The position numbers and the translations under genes are program-made. Shown in pieces: positions 17,674-25,907 of a stretch of 53,372 bases of DNA (position 1 is its first letter; every line of letters begins with the position of its first letter). Under the pieces are notes generated by a model that did not search any database, was not told the origin of the DNA, and saw only the letters and a list, made by a program, of their open reading frames with translations. The stretch lies in contig CAZOLJ010000024.1 in NCBI GenBank assembly GCA_964580575.1, positions 1 through 53,372 on the forward strand, given 5' to 3'. Source of the DNA: CAVPDE01 sp964580575 (GTDB taxonomy: Bacteria; Desulfobacterota; DSM-4660; Desulfatiglandales; HGW-15).

Positions 17674-18327
17674 ATGCATTTTATGGTGGAAGGATCGGTG
17701 GACAAAGGATACTCTCAGGTGATGAAGCACGAAGAACTCATTGTTCTGGTGAATGACGCGGGTGACCCCATAGGAAGCGCTGAAAAATTGGCCAATCATC
17801 ATGGCTCGACGCCTCTCCACCTGGGATTCTCCTGTTTCATTTTCAACCGAAGGGGGGAGCTGCTCATCACTCAACGGGCCCTCATCAAGAAAGTTTGGCC
17901 TGGGGTATGGACCAATACTGTTTGTGGTCATCCGGGACCCAATGAATCGATGGAAGATGCCATTAGACGTCGGCTCGACTATGAGCTGGGAATGGGCGCT
18001 ATCGATCTTGTGTGTGCGCTGCCTGATTATCGCTACCAGACCCCGCTCTTTCAAGGCATTGTTGAAAATGAAATCTGCCCCGTCTATTTGAGCCGAACAA
18101 ACGATGAGCCGAAGCCCAATAGAGAGGAGGTTGCGGCCTGGCAATGGGTACCATGGAAGGATTTTTTGTCTAGCATCAAGAAGAACCCGGAGAGGTATTC
18201 TTATTGGTCCATAGAGGAGGCTAGGTTGCTCTCCCGGCATCCGCTCATACAGAATTACTCTGAACGCGCTCAATCTTGTCTAGGAGAATCGTCTTCTTTT
18301 CGGAACCATGGGAATGAACCGAAATAA
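17674..18327 (+). CDS. idi: Isopentenyl-diphosphate delta-isomerase, type I (Nudix fold)
   Basis: 217 residues. The active-site cysteine is C84 in TNTVCGHP, the essential glutamate is in ENEICPVY near 133, and the divergent Nudix box spans GHPGPNESMEDAIRRRLDYE. It interconverts isopentenyl and dimethylallyl diphosphate for isoprenoid synthesis. The start is uncertain: the ATG at codon 17 (MKHEELIVLV) fits many homologues but its AGG is too close. Divergent from hisB and overlapping the next gene by 20 bases. Confidence 0.9.
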   Translation: MHFMVEGSVDKGYSQVMKHEELIVLVNDAGDPIGSAEKLANHHGSTPLHLGFSCFIFNRRGELLITQRALIKKVWPGVWTNTVCGHPGPNESMEDAIRRRLDYELGMGAIDLVCALPDYRYQTPLFQGIVENEICPVYLSRTNDEPKPNREEVAAWQWVPWKDFLSSIKKNPERYSYWSIEEARLLSRHPLIQNYSERAQSCLGESSSFRNHGNEPK

Positions 18328-19741
18328 ATGGAAAGTCCTGATCACCGTCGCCGTGACCACCATGATGGCGACGATGGATGCGAGCATTACCAACATCGCC
18401 TTTCCCGTGCTCACCCGCGTCTTTAATGCGGATGTATCGGTGGTGATGTGGGTGAGCGTCGCCTTTGTCCTGGTCAGCACGAGCTCGATGCTCATCATCG
18501 GAAAGATCGGCGACATGGTGGGCCGAAAGCGTATCTTCCTGGTGGGAATCGCCGTGTTTACCCTGGGGTTGTTGGCGTGCTCCCTTGCCGGGAGCATCGG
18601 GCAGTTGATTTTCTTCAGAGCGCTTCAAGCCATTGGCGCCGCCATGACGATCTCCTGCGGTGCAGCGATTGTCACGGAAGCGTTCCCTGCCCACGAAGTG
18701 GGCAAAGGGCTCGGCTCCTTGGGCGTCTCCGTGTCACTGGGCTTCATCGCCGGCCCCGTGATCGGCGGGCCCCTGCTCGACTTTCTGGACTGGCGTTCGA
18801 TTTTCTATGTCCGAATCCCCCTGGGCCTTGCGGCATTTCTCATGGCGATCGTGTTCCTGCACAAGGATCAGCCCAAGCCCGGGAAGTTGAGCCTGGATCT
18901 TATGGGGACGCTCACTTCGTCCGCAGGGATATTTCTGTTTGTCTTCGGCGTGAGCCAGGTGAGAGGCTATGGACTTGCGTCATTCCGGGTTCTTCCCCTA
19001 GCCGGCCTAGGGCTGGCTATGATCGTGGTTTTCCTTTTCCTGGAGCGTCGCGCTCAAAACCCTATCGTGGATCCGCTGCTGTTCAAGGACAAGGTCTTCA
19101 GCAGTGCCATGGGGGCCTTGTTCCTCCACTTTGTGGCGGCGCCGCCCTACATGCTGATCATCCCCTTTTACCTGATGCTGGGGCTTCACATGCGGGCTTC
19201 CGAGGCCGGCCTGTTGATGGCCGCAACCTCCGTGACGACCATGGTGTTCGGCCCGGTCAGCGGGTGGCTTTCAGACCGTTTTGGCCCCGTCTGGTTTGCC
19301 GCCATCGGTGCCGCTGCAGCCACCCTGTCCTTTGTTTTTATGCTAGGGTTTGATTTGCAGAGCTCCGTGGGAACCATTGCAGCCGCTTTCGTGCTGCTGG
19401 GGGTGGGTGCCGGGACTTTCCAGCCCGCCAACAACAGTATCATCATGGGGGCGGTGACCAGAGAGCATCTGGGCACGGCTTCAGCCCTCATTGCTACTCA
19501 AAGGCAGGTGGGCATTGCCATTGGAATGGCTGTGACGGGAACTCTTTTTTCAACATGGAAGGACGGATATCAGGAGGGGCTTGTCAAACTTGGAATGGAC
19601 GGGATTTCTGCTTCGAGAACGGCCATCCCGTTGTCGTTTCATGATGTGCTGCTCGTCTCAATCCTCATCAATGTGGTCGTTGTCGTTCTGTGTCTCCTTC
19701 CCCTGTGGCCCATGAAACAAAAGGTCACCATAAGCGACTGA
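18308..19741 (+). CDS. MFS efflux transporter, DHA2/EmrB-QacA type
   Basis: 477 residues with about 14 predicted helices, the DHA2 topology. Motif A is GKIGDMVGRKRIFLVG near residues 62-77, and motif C (SVSLGFIAGPVIGGPLLD) near residue 145 marks drug:H+ antiporters. The first helix region has MATMDASITNIAFPVL, a family signature. It probably exports amphipathic compounds. Its start lies inside the end of idi, with a second ATG two codons on (MNRNKWKV), so expression is likely coupled to idi. Confidence 0.88.
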   Translation: MGMNRNKWKVLITVAVTTMMATMDASITNIAFPVLTRVFNADVSVVMWVSVAFVLVSTSSMLIIGKIGDMVGRKRIFLVGIAVFTLGLLACSLAGSIGQLIFFRALQAIGAAMTISCGAAIVTEAFPAHEVGKGLGSLGVSVSLGFIAGPVIGGPLLDFLDWRSIFYVRIPLGLAAFLMAIVFLHKDQPKPGKLSLDLMGTLTSSAGIFLFVFGVSQVRGYGLASFRVLPLAGLGLAMIVVFLFLERRAQNPIVDPLLFKDKVFSSAMGALFLHFVAAPPYMLIIPFYLMLGLHMRASEAGLLMAATSVTTMVFGPVSGWLSDRFGPVWFAAIGAAAATLSFVFMLGFDLQSSVGTIAAAFVLLGVGAGTFQPANNSIIMGAVTREHLGTASALIATQRQVGIAIGMAVTGTLFSTWKDGYQEGLVKLGMDGISASRTAIPLSFHDVLLVSILINVVVVVLCLLPLWPMKQKVTISD

Positions 19742-19788
19742 AGAAGGGGTCGAGGCCTTCGCTTTGTTTACCGGTTATTGATCTCTTA

Positions 19789-19869
19789 GGCTTGAAATCC
19801 CGCGACTCGCGCCAAGTCGTCCTACCGGCGAAAGCCGGTATCCGTGCGGACTGAGTTCCGTTTCAAGCC
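19789..19869. repeat. Small palindromic element with 9-bp inverted ends
   Basis: GGCTTGAAA and TTTCAAGCC bound an 81-base element whose centre folds as CCGGCGAAAGCCGG. The central words (CCTACCGGCGAAAGCCGGTATCC) are a variant of the dispersed GCGAAAGC-type intergenic repeat also seen at 25722-25757. It lies in the otherwise empty gap between the MFS and HAD genes. Confidence 0.65.
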
Positions 19870-19925
19870 TGGATGAATAGACTACAGCGAAGGGGATTCC
19901 CTGTCGCGTTCGGCGGGGTGCTCTA

Positions 19926-20543
19926 TTATTCAGCGCCGCTTCCCAGAACCTGATTCCTGAACTCCGACGACCCCCTGAACACTTCCGAACGCCAGCCCAT
20001 TTGCCGGGCGGCTTCCACATATTCGGGCAGGTCGTCGGTGTGGAAATGAGGCGGGCGGCCATTACAGTACCGCTCTTCGACCATCCTGTAGATCGCGGGA
20101 TCCGGTTTTGCCAGGCCCTCCACATATGAAACGATGCATCCGTCAAGAAGTTGGAGGATCTCATAGGCCTGCAGCACAAAAGCCCAGTGCGGCTCAATGG
20201 TGTTGGTGAGGCCGACAAGAAAGAAGTCCCTCTTGAGCTCGGTCAGGATCTCCCTCATGCCCTGCATTTCGCCTGTGAAGATGGTGCAAAGGAGGTCCCG
20301 CCACTCGCCGGGAGGGATGGAGACTTTGAGAGAGGCATTGAGTTCAGGGACAATGTCATCGAGAGAGGACTCACCGGTCTGAACCGGCAAAAAGAGCCTG
20401 TCAATGGCTGATAGAGGAGGGAGCGTGACTTTGTCTCCGCGATGTCTTGACAGAGCCCCAATCAAAGGCTTGAGGTCAAAGTCCACAAGAACCCCGCCCA
20501 CGTCCAGCACGATAACCGGTTTATCGGGTTTCCTCACCGCCAT
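19926..20543 (-). CDS. HAD-superfamily hydrolase (YihX-like)
   Basis: 205 residues. Motif I is VLDVGGVLVDFD with the nucleophile at D14, motif II is GLTNT, motif III is the lysine in LAKPDPAIY, and motif IV is HTDDLPEYVEAARQMG. The helical cap between motifs I and II fits subfamily IA phosphatases with a GG in place of the second acidic residue, as in YihX-type sugar phosphatases. The substrate is unknown. A stand-alone gene between two repeat-bearing gaps. Confidence 0.85.
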   Translation of the reverse strand: MAVRKPDKPVIVLDVGGVLVDFDLKPLIGALSRHRGDKVTLPPLSAIDRLFLPVQTGESSLDDIVPELNASLKVSIPPGEWRDLLCTIFTGEMQGMREILTELKRDFFLVGLTNTIEPHWAFVLQAYEILQLLDGCIVSYVEGLAKPDPAIYRMVEERYCNGRPPHFHTDDLPEYVEAARQMGWRSEVFRGSSEFRNQVLGSGAE

Positions 20544-20610
20544 GGCTTCAGGTCTATTCCCGGGAATCCCACGAATGACGGATTAAGCAGCAGAAACTGT
20601 CATCGATAAG

Positions 20611-20874
20611 CTAACCGGCGCGGCGTTTCTTGGGGCGTTCAACTGAACGGCGTTTTAGTCGAGCAGAGGCTGCTGCCACTTCAAGCAGGGCTCGGAGGGC
20701 ATCGTTCACCGATTTGTCACTCGGAAACGCCTCTGCCACCTCAGGCTCTAGGACAACGATATTGGATCCCTTGGCTAAGCGCGCTGCATACTTTCCCCGC
20801 ACCAGTGTTGTGAAATCAGAGCGATTGTACTCGGGCCGGAGTTCGTCACTCGACTTGTTTTTACCCTTCTTCAT
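20611..20874 (-). CDS. Antitoxin partner of BrnT-like toxin
   Basis: 87 residues from the ATG that follows GGGGGATCT; an ATG five codons earlier is possible. SDELRPEYNRSDFTTLVRGKYA, then VVLEPEVAEAFPSDKSVNDALRALLEVA, matches small proteins usually encoded after DUF497/BrnT genes and taken to be the antitoxin. The basic tail (RLKRRSVERPKKRRAG) could bind DNA. It overlaps the toxin gene by 14 bases, in the toxin-first order normal for BrnT systems. Confidence 0.8.
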   Translation of the reverse strand: MKKGKNKSSDELRPEYNRSDFTTLVRGKYAARLAKGSNIVVLEPEVAEAFPSDKSVNDALRALLEVAAASARLKRRSVERPKKRRAG

Positions 20875-21190
20875 AGATCCCCCGTTCACGCTTTGTTGCT
20901 AATCCTGCACTGATAATTCGAATGCTCCCGCCTTCTTCTGTGTGAGATACCACGAGCAACCGACCTGCCTCCGACAAGCCGAAGGTCACGAAGCGACGCT
21001 CTCCGGTTGAATGGTCGGGGTCCGAGCCTGTGGCTGAAAGCACATCGCGAAACACCGTCGCTGCTTCTTGAAATGAAACTCCGTGCTTCCGAATATTTAT
21101 GGATGCTTTCTTAGCATCCCAAATAAAGCGCACATCGGGCTCCCACTTCTTGGTCTCTACAGGGCTGCCAGGGCTTATATCATTACTCAT
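20861..21190 (-). CDS. brnT: BrnT family toxin (DUF497)
   Basis: About 109 residues, slightly longer than the usual 90. FIWDAKKASINIRKHGVSFQEA and DPDHSTGERRFVTFGLSE are the DUF497 core, a RelE-like ribonuclease fold that inhibits translation in characterised BrnT. The start is uncertain: two ATG codons upstream of MSNDISPG are in frame and none has a clear ribosome-binding site. Type II toxin-antitoxin locus with the gene below it; both frames are intact. Confidence 0.85.
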   Translation of the reverse strand: MSNDISPGSPVETKKWEPDVRFIWDAKKASINIRKHGVSFQEAATVFRDVLSATGSDPDHSTGERRFVTFGLSEAGRLLVVSHTEEGGSIRIISAGLATKRERGIYEEG

Positions 21191-21413
21191 GATACACCAA
21201 AACGCCATCTTGAGACCAAATAAAACTCCAGGCAAAATTCCTCTTTGGAACGATACCGAGCGGTTGGAGCGTTCAAAAGATGAGCCACCGGTCAGGTGAG
21301 GGACAGGTCATTGCGCTGCGAAAGGGGCCGAGAGAACAAGGATTGCAGACCGCCTGGCTGAGGCTGGTTGCAAATTCCGGAGTCGGATCGCAGAAGACCA
21401 GTGGATAAAAAAA

Positions 21414-21489
21414 TGGTGGAGATGAAGGGATTCGAACCCTCGACCTGTGCGTTGCGAACGCACCGCTCTCCCATCTGAGCTACATCCCC
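21414..21489 (-). tRNA. tRNA-Ala (CGC)
   Basis: 76 nt with encoded CCA. Anticodon loop TTCGCAA gives CGC, reading GCG alanine codons. The acceptor stem GGGGATG/CATCTCC has the G3-U70 wobble that defines alanine identity. The T arm is GAGGG-TTCGAAT-CCCTT. Confidence 0.96.
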
Positions 21490-21500
21490 ACGCAAAAGGA

Positions 21501-21528
21501 ATCTTAAACTATCTTCTGAAGATTTCAA
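21501..21528 (-). promoter_or_regulatory. Promoter of tRNA-Ala
   Basis: TTGAAA at 21528-21523 and TAAGAT at 21506-21501 with a 16-base spacer end 11 bases before the mature tRNA 5' end. Confidence 0.6.
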
Positions 21529-21660
21529 CAGTTATTTTCACCAGGGTTATCAACACGGAGGCACCCGCCGCCACTCCCTGAGCTTCCGCCTTCGCTTTGT
21601 CAAGCTACGGCGGGACAAGACGGCGGGGCAAGCAGAGGCCTAAGATCCCCCTCACCCTGA

Positions 21661-21745
21661 CCCTCTCCCGCAAGGGGAGAGGGAAAGACAGGAACCAATG
21701 AAGAGCGAGCCAAATCTCCCCTGACCCCTCTTTACCAAAGAGGGG
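21661..21745. repeat. Two interspersed palindromes in a 400-base non-coding gap
   Basis: CCCTCTCCC-GCAA-GGGGAGAGGG and CCCCTCTTT-ACC-AAAGAGGGG stand close together. The first is preceded by CCCTCACCCTGA, a word often seen in bacterial dispersed palindromic repeats. The remaining gap before gspC holds only the 7-nt arrays at 21823-21889; I see no gene in it. Confidence 0.65.
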
Positions 21746-21822
21746 GAAACAAAGAGCACAGCAGAGGGAAAGAAATTTGAACAGACCGGAGAGTAATGAT
21801 AAGGGAAGAGAGAAGTTTTTTC

Positions 21823-21889
21823 GCTCTCTGCTCCATGCTCTTTGCTGCCTTTCCCTAATCGCCGTGTCCCGTGCACCTTGTGCCGTGAA
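21823..21889. repeat. Two adjacent 7-nt tandem arrays
   Basis: GCTCTCT, GCTCCAT, GCTCTTT, GCTGCCT (21823-21850), then CCGTGTC, CCGTGCA, CCTTGTG, CCGTGAA (21862-21889). The second ends 7 bases before the last base of the gspC stop codon. Each array is four units long with one or two changes per unit. Confidence 0.75.
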
Positions 21890-21896
21890 ACGGGTC

Positions 21897-22742
21897 TTAT
21901 TTTATTTTTACATGCAGGATTTTTGGCTTTTCGCCGCGCAGGATACCGATGGTATAGGAGTCGCTGTCCCCGAACTTCTGGTAGAGGGTGATCGCATCTT
22001 CCAGCGAACGGACCTCTTGGCCGTTCACACTCCGGATCACATCCCCATCTTGAAAGCCGGCGGACTTGAGGATGCTCCCTTTCTGGATTTGGCTCAACTG
22101 GAAACCCTCGGGTCTCCCTTCCTTGAGATAAAGCTCCGCCCTCGCCTGCATCAGGAAGGATGGCAGGTCGTCAAGGTTCTCTCTGACCGTTTCTCTGTCC
22201 AGCACGTAAGTGCTCGTGGCGCTTTCCTTCTCTGCCTGGTCGTCGCGGGTGCTTGCCGGCCGGGTTCCTTCCGCTCCCAGTACGAGGATCTCTTCCCTTC
22301 CGCTGACGTTGAGAACCACTCTGTCTTTTGCGATTGAAATCACCCTGGCTCCGGCCACCACAGATCCTACGCTCACCATGTCCTGGCGATCGCGGTCGAG
22401 ATCCAGGAGGATGGCCCAGGATGAGCCTTTTTCATTCACAACGGTGCCGAGAAGTTTAAGGTTCACCGTACTCAAACCGGGTTTTTCCAGAGCTCGGGAC
22501 GTTTTCTTTGAAGGGACCTCTTTTCGCTCCGGAGGGAGGGACCTTTTCGCCACGGTCCCGGAGTCGTCAGCCGGGGAAAGGGGCGGGCCTGCTTTATTTT
22601 CCACCGATGATTTCGCCGGAGCAGGCGATGGTAGCTCTTTCACAATCTCACGGTCCAGGTAGGAGAGGAAAAGGGCGCTCCCCGCATAAGCTGCGGCCGT
22701 GACCAGGAGAAAGAAAAAGAAGTATTTCAGTTTATTCGCCAT
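21897..22742 (-). CDS. gspC: Type II secretion system protein GspC with PDZ domain
   Basis: 281 residues. A single N-terminal membrane helix (about 6-27), a proline/lysine-rich linker, an HR domain (LKLLGTVVNEKGSSWAILLD to VVLNVSGREEIL, about 95-150) and a C-terminal PDZ domain (about 190-280, with GFQDGDVIRSVNGQEV) match GspC. It links the inner-membrane platform to the secretin GspD. It follows gspN by 9 bases with GGAGG before the ATG. Other gsp genes must lie elsewhere. Confidence 0.9.
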   Translation of the reverse strand: MANKLKYFFFFLLVTAAAYAGSALFLSYLDREIVKELPSPAPAKSSVENKAGPPLSPADDSGTVAKRSLPPERKEVPSKKTSRALEKPGLSTVNLKLLGTVVNEKGSSWAILLDLDRDRQDMVSVGSVVAGARVISIAKDRVVLNVSGREEILVLGAEGTRPASTRDDQAEKESATSTYVLDRETVRENLDDLPSFLMQARAELYLKEGRPEGFQLSQIQKGSILKSAGFQDGDVIRSVNGQEVRSLEDAITLYQKFGDSDSYTIGILRGEKPKILHVKIK

Positions 22743-22751
22743 CTCCTCCAG

Positions 22752-23627
22752 TCAATCCTTTTCCCACCTAATGGAAGGGCTGCCGAGGGTCCCTTTCAGA
22801 CGGATGGTGATCGGTTCGCCCTCCACCGCGAGCGATGCCACCAGTTGCCTTGCCAAATCGTTTTCGTGAACCATGGGCCCTGGCGTGAGATGGGCCGTGA
22901 TGTTGAGAAGGCTTCTGCTCATCCTGTCGTCGAGCTTCACCTCCCCTGAGAAGGTCCCTGATACTGCGGGTCCTGCTATCTTGCCGTCATTCAGGAATAG
23001 CACTCCTTTTTGAATGATCACGAAGGCGGTGATGGACTGGAAAGGAATGGTGCGAAGCCCGGCAAGCGGCAACTTGGATTCCACCGATCCGTCCGTGGCC
23101 CGCAGGAATCCCCGGCCATTCAAGCCTGAGGGAAAGCGCACGTCTCCGAGGAGCCGTAACTCCCCTTCACACTGGCCGGAGATGCGGCGGTCGAGCAGGA
23201 CTTCCGCGAAAGACAGCTCTTCGAGATGGACGGCGTAGGCTGTTGCATCCAGATATCCCGGGCTGAAGAGCGGCAGACCCAGTCTAGCCTCCACGCGTCC
23301 GCGGGCAAAGATCGCCTCGCTTTTCAAGGGAAGAGCGCCTGAAAAGATTCTCGACCATTCCGGGCCGAAAATGAGGGAGTCCATCCAATCTTTGGACACT
23401 CCCTGGGGCCAGTAGGCTTCACAGGAGATCCTCTCAAGGGCATAGGAGAGGGGCAATGAGAAAGACACGGTTTCTGCGGAGACCAGGGTCGGTGTGTCAG
23501 TCCACAGGGTGAGGGCTTTCCCGAGCATCTTGTCTGCAGGCAATCGGTGAAGGGTGAGCAGCAGGAAGAGCATCAGGCCATAGATCCCCAGCCCGGTCCA
23601 GAAAAGAGTCTTTTTGAGACGAGTCAT
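22752..23627 (-). CDS. gspN: Type II secretion system protein GspN
   Basis: 291 residues: an N-terminal membrane anchor (about 8-27) and a long beta-rich periplasmic part ending in an AsmA-like strand pattern (GTFSGEVKLDDRM, ITIRLKGTLGSPSIRW). This matches the GspN family found with GspC in Desulfobacterota and Xanthomonadales. The C-terminal LKGTLGSP motif is a family hallmark. Its mechanical role in secretion is not settled. Confidence 0.88.
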   Translation of the reverse strand: MTRLKKTLFWTGLGIYGLMLFLLLTLHRLPADKMLGKALTLWTDTPTLVSAETVSFSLPLSYALERISCEAYWPQGVSKDWMDSLIFGPEWSRIFSGALPLKSEAIFARGRVEARLGLPLFSPGYLDATAYAVHLEELSFAEVLLDRRISGQCEGELRLLGDVRFPSGLNGRGFLRATDGSVESKLPLAGLRTIPFQSITAFVIIQKGVLFLNDGKIAGPAVSGTFSGEVKLDDRMSRSLLNITAHLTPGPMVHENDLARQLVASLAVEGEPITIRLKGTLGSPSIRWEKD

Positions 23628-23708
23628 CTGAACTTGATCATCCCCTTGTCATGCTCTTTGAGCCCCTTGTTCACTATTCGCAGAGGTGTTCTGCACTCAG
23701 CCCGAATC

Positions 23709-23742
23709 AAAAAACCGAGGCCGGCGTGAAAGCCGGCCTCGG
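23709..23742 (-). terminator. Rho-independent terminator of the VPIPS protein operon
   Basis: A perfect 11-bp stem CCGAGGCCGGC/GCCGGCCTCGG with a 6-base loop is followed on the minus strand by six T residues. It lies 107 bases past the stop of the first VPIPS-CTERM gene, before gspN. Confidence 0.93.
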
Positions 23743-23848
23743 TCCGATGAACCTGATTACCGTCACTCGGTCCAGGTCAACGAGAAAGGAGCAGTCCATT
23801 CTGTGTAATAATGGAAATAGGAACCCGGAAAACGAAAGCGGCGGCGAA

Positions 23849-24550
23849 CTACCTGCGGGCGAGCTTTCTTCGCAGCCCGATGAAGGCAATCAAGCCGGAA
23901 CCCAGGAGCAGGAGTGCGCTGGGTATGGGCACAGCGGCATTGTAGACGATCAAGTCCTGGAGACCGGATCTCGTCCCCAGCCCGTCGTCTGAGGCAATTC
24001 GATAGGCCGTGGCATCAAAGGAACTGAGGTCGGCGTTGCTGAGCGCCGCCAGCATTTCCTTGGCTCTTGCTGTATCCGGAAGGCCTAAAATGAGCACGAA
24101 GTTGCCCTGAGTCAAATCGAACGGCTTTGGGTCCAGAAGCGACTCCCAGATGGCCACCTGGAGGCTTGCGGCATTGTAGATATCGGTCGCAGAGCCAACA
24201 TAGGTTTCCATGAGCCAGGCCGCGTTTGTGTAAGGGGGAGTCAATTCGTAAAGGGAATAGCCTGTGTAAGATCCGAAATCCATGATTTGTCCAGGCTCAA
24301 CGCAAAAGCCTCTGTAGCTTCCCGTCCAGATCGGAGCGGCGGTGACGGTGAGCTCCAGGTCATAAAACCCTGCCATAATAGAGAGGAGTGAAGAATCTGC
24401 ACGCACCGCTACACTGACGTTGAGATCCACCCCGGTGAGATTCAATTTATCCACGGGAATGAGAGCCCCATTGGAAGGCATGGGGAGGAACAACCACACG
24501 CCGATCATCGCGAGTGCCGTCAGCAATCCGTATCTACGTATGGTTCTCAT
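23849..24550 (-). CDS. VPIPSx-CTERM surface protein with thioester domain (paralogue 1)
   Basis: 233 residues from the ATG with GGAG nine bases upstream. A signal peptide covers about residues 1-29. The middle matches a Cys-Gln thioester domain: C83 in GFCVEP and Q131 in LQVAIW fit the known FC and QxAxW motifs whose side chains crosslink. The C-terminus VPIPSALLLLGSGLIAFIGL followed by RRKLARR is a PEP-CTERM-type sorting signal (short motif, membrane helix, basic tail), closest to the VPLPA class handled by exosortase D. About two-thirds identical by eye to the next gene, with which it is probably transcribed. Confidence 0.88.
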   Translation of the reverse strand: MRTIRRYGLLTALAMIGVWLFLPMPSNGALIPVDKLNLTGVDLNVSVAVRADSSLLSIMAGFYDLELTVTAAPIWTGSYRGFCVEPGQIMDFGSYTGYSLYELTPPYTNAAWLMETYVGSATDIYNAASLQVAIWESLLDPKPFDLTQGNFVLILGLPDTARAKEMLAALSNADLSSFDATAYRIASDDGLGTRSGLQDLIVYNAAVPIPSALLLLGSGLIAFIGLRRKLARR

Positions 24551-24720
24551 TTGGGCATCTCCGCTAAGTAAACGCGTTTCTGAATCCCTGGAGAGATTTC
24601 CTTCCCATAGGGATTCATGACCCTGTAAAAGGCGGCCATGCCGGTTCCCGGCATCAGCCGGGACAGTTCTGTTCAACCGGAATGCTGGAAAAGGGCTTTT
24701 AGGGCCTTGGCCGCTGGGAA

Positions 24721-25428
24721 CTACCTGCGAGCCAGCGTTCTTCTTAATCCGATGAATGCGATCAAACCGGAGCCCAGGAGCAGAAGGCCGCTGGGGATGG
24801 GCACAGCGGAATTATATACGATCAAGTCCTGGATACCGGATGTCGTCCCAAGCCCGTCATCTGAGGCAATTCGATAGGGAGCGGTGTTAAAGGAACTCAG
24901 ATCGGCATTGGTGAGCGCCGTCAGCATTTCATTCGCTTTCGTCGGATTCAAGCCGGCCAGGAGCGCAAAATTGCCGGAAGTCAAATCGAATGGCTTTGGG
25001 TCCAGAAGCGACTCCCAGATGGCCACCTGGAGGCTTGCCGTGTTGTAGGTATCGGTCGCGGATACGAGGTACGTTGACATGAGCCAGGCTGCGTTCGTGT
25101 AGGGGGGGATCAATTCGTAAAGGGAATAGTCAAGGTAATTGGGATAGACATATATTGAGGCAGCTTCGGCACAGAACCCCAGGCCCTCATAGTTGCCCGT
25201 CCAGATCGGTTCCTCCGGAACGGTGAGGATTGCGTTGTAAAAACCCGCAACCGTAGTGGCGTTAATGAAAGAACCTATGTTGACCGTGATCACTTCGCCC
25301 TGGCTGTTACCTCTGAAATCCAGATTGGCCACCTTTATGATATCCGCATTCGAAGTCATGGGAGCCAATAAAAACACGCCCATCAGCGCCATTGCCGCCA
25401 ACAATCCATTCATGCTTCTCGTTCTCAT
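24721..25428 (-). CDS. VPIPSx-CTERM surface protein with thioester domain (paralogue 2)
   Basis: 235 residues. AAGGAGG stands eight bases before the ATG. A signal peptide (about 1-28) is followed by a domain with C86 in GFCAEA and Q134 in LQVAIW, the pair expected to form an internal thioester. The tail VPIPSGLLLLGSGLIAFIGL plus RRTLARR is the exosortase sorting signal. The region LQVAIWESLLDPKPFDLT is identical in both paralogues, while the segment after the cysteine differs. First gene behind a sigma-54 promoter; likely a processed extracellular protein able to bind covalently to surfaces or matrix. Confidence 0.88.
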   Translation of the reverse strand: MRTRSMNGLLAAMALMGVFLLAPMTSNADIIKVANLDFRGNSQGEVITVNIGSFINATTVAGFYNAILTVPEEPIWTGNYEGLGFCAEAASIYVYPNYLDYSLYELIPPYTNAAWLMSTYLVSATDTYNTASLQVAIWESLLDPKPFDLTSGNFALLAGLNPTKANEMLTALTNADLSSFNTAPYRIASDDGLGTTSGIQDLIVYNSAVPIPSGLLLLGSGLIAFIGLRRTLARR

Positions 25429-25569
25429 CTGGACACCTCCTTAAGGGATTGTAATTCCAATTCCGCCATCCTTGCCGCCGCAATCGCACGGGTCCACCCC
25501 GGCGGCGGTGGGGACCTGGGGCAGGGTTCAAAAAAACTGTAGTAATTCTCCTCCTTCCTTGTTGTTTAT

Positions 25570-25585
25570 AGCACAATTTTTGCCA
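25570..25585 (-). promoter_or_regulatory. Sigma-54 (-24/-12) promoter
   Basis: Minus-strand TGGCAAAAATTGTGCT matches TGGCA-N8-TGC-T with the required ten bases between the GG and GC. Transcription would begin near 25559, giving a 130-base leader. The leader contains a GC-rich hairpin between GCCGCCG (25474-25480) and CGGCGG (25500-25505). Sigma-54 control with PrsK/PrsR is known for PEP-CTERM genes. Confidence 0.75.
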
Positions 25586-25721
25586 GTAAGCAACAGTGTT
25601 TTCTAGGCATTCACCCCGGAAGACCTAGTTGAGGTGTGCAGTGGGTGGGATCTGTCGAATGATTGAAAAGAGAGTTCTGTCCGTTCTGATGGACTCGTAA
25701 AGCCCGAAAAACCGTTTTTGT

Positions 25722-25757
25722 GCCATTCCTACGAAAGCCGGAATCCAGGAATACCAA
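25722..25757. repeat. GCGAAAGC-type dispersed intergenic repeat
   Basis: CCATTCCTACGAAAGCCGGA followed by ATCCAGGAATACC is a degenerate copy of the dispersed ATTCCxGCGAAAGCxGGAATCC palindrome. A second degenerate copy is at about 19816-19845. Confidence 0.65.
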
Positions 25758-25796
25758 GGAGTTCCGGACCCCGTTTTCCAATGGGGTGACGTCTTT

Positions 25797-25883
25797 TTAA
25801 AAGACCGTCAAACTTCCAAACCACAGAAGGATGTAAATCTGTTTTTCCACCAACGGAGCGTTTTTTCCTCTGGCCATTTTCAT
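25797..25883 (-). CDS. Putative 28-residue membrane microprotein
   Basis: An ATG preceded by GGAGGAGAC opens a frame coding for 28 residues: a basic start (MKMARGKNAP) and a hydrophobic end (IYILLWFGSLTVF). It starts 25 bases after the prsT stop on the same strand, so it would be on the same transcript. The excellent ribosome-binding site is the main support. It could equally be the remnant of a longer gene truncated by the adjacent dispersed repeat. No homologue recognised. Confidence 0.4.
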   Translation of the reverse strand: MKMARGKNAPLVEKQIYILLWFGSLTVF

Positions 25884-25907
25884 GTCTCCTCCAAGTGAAA
25901 AAACCCT

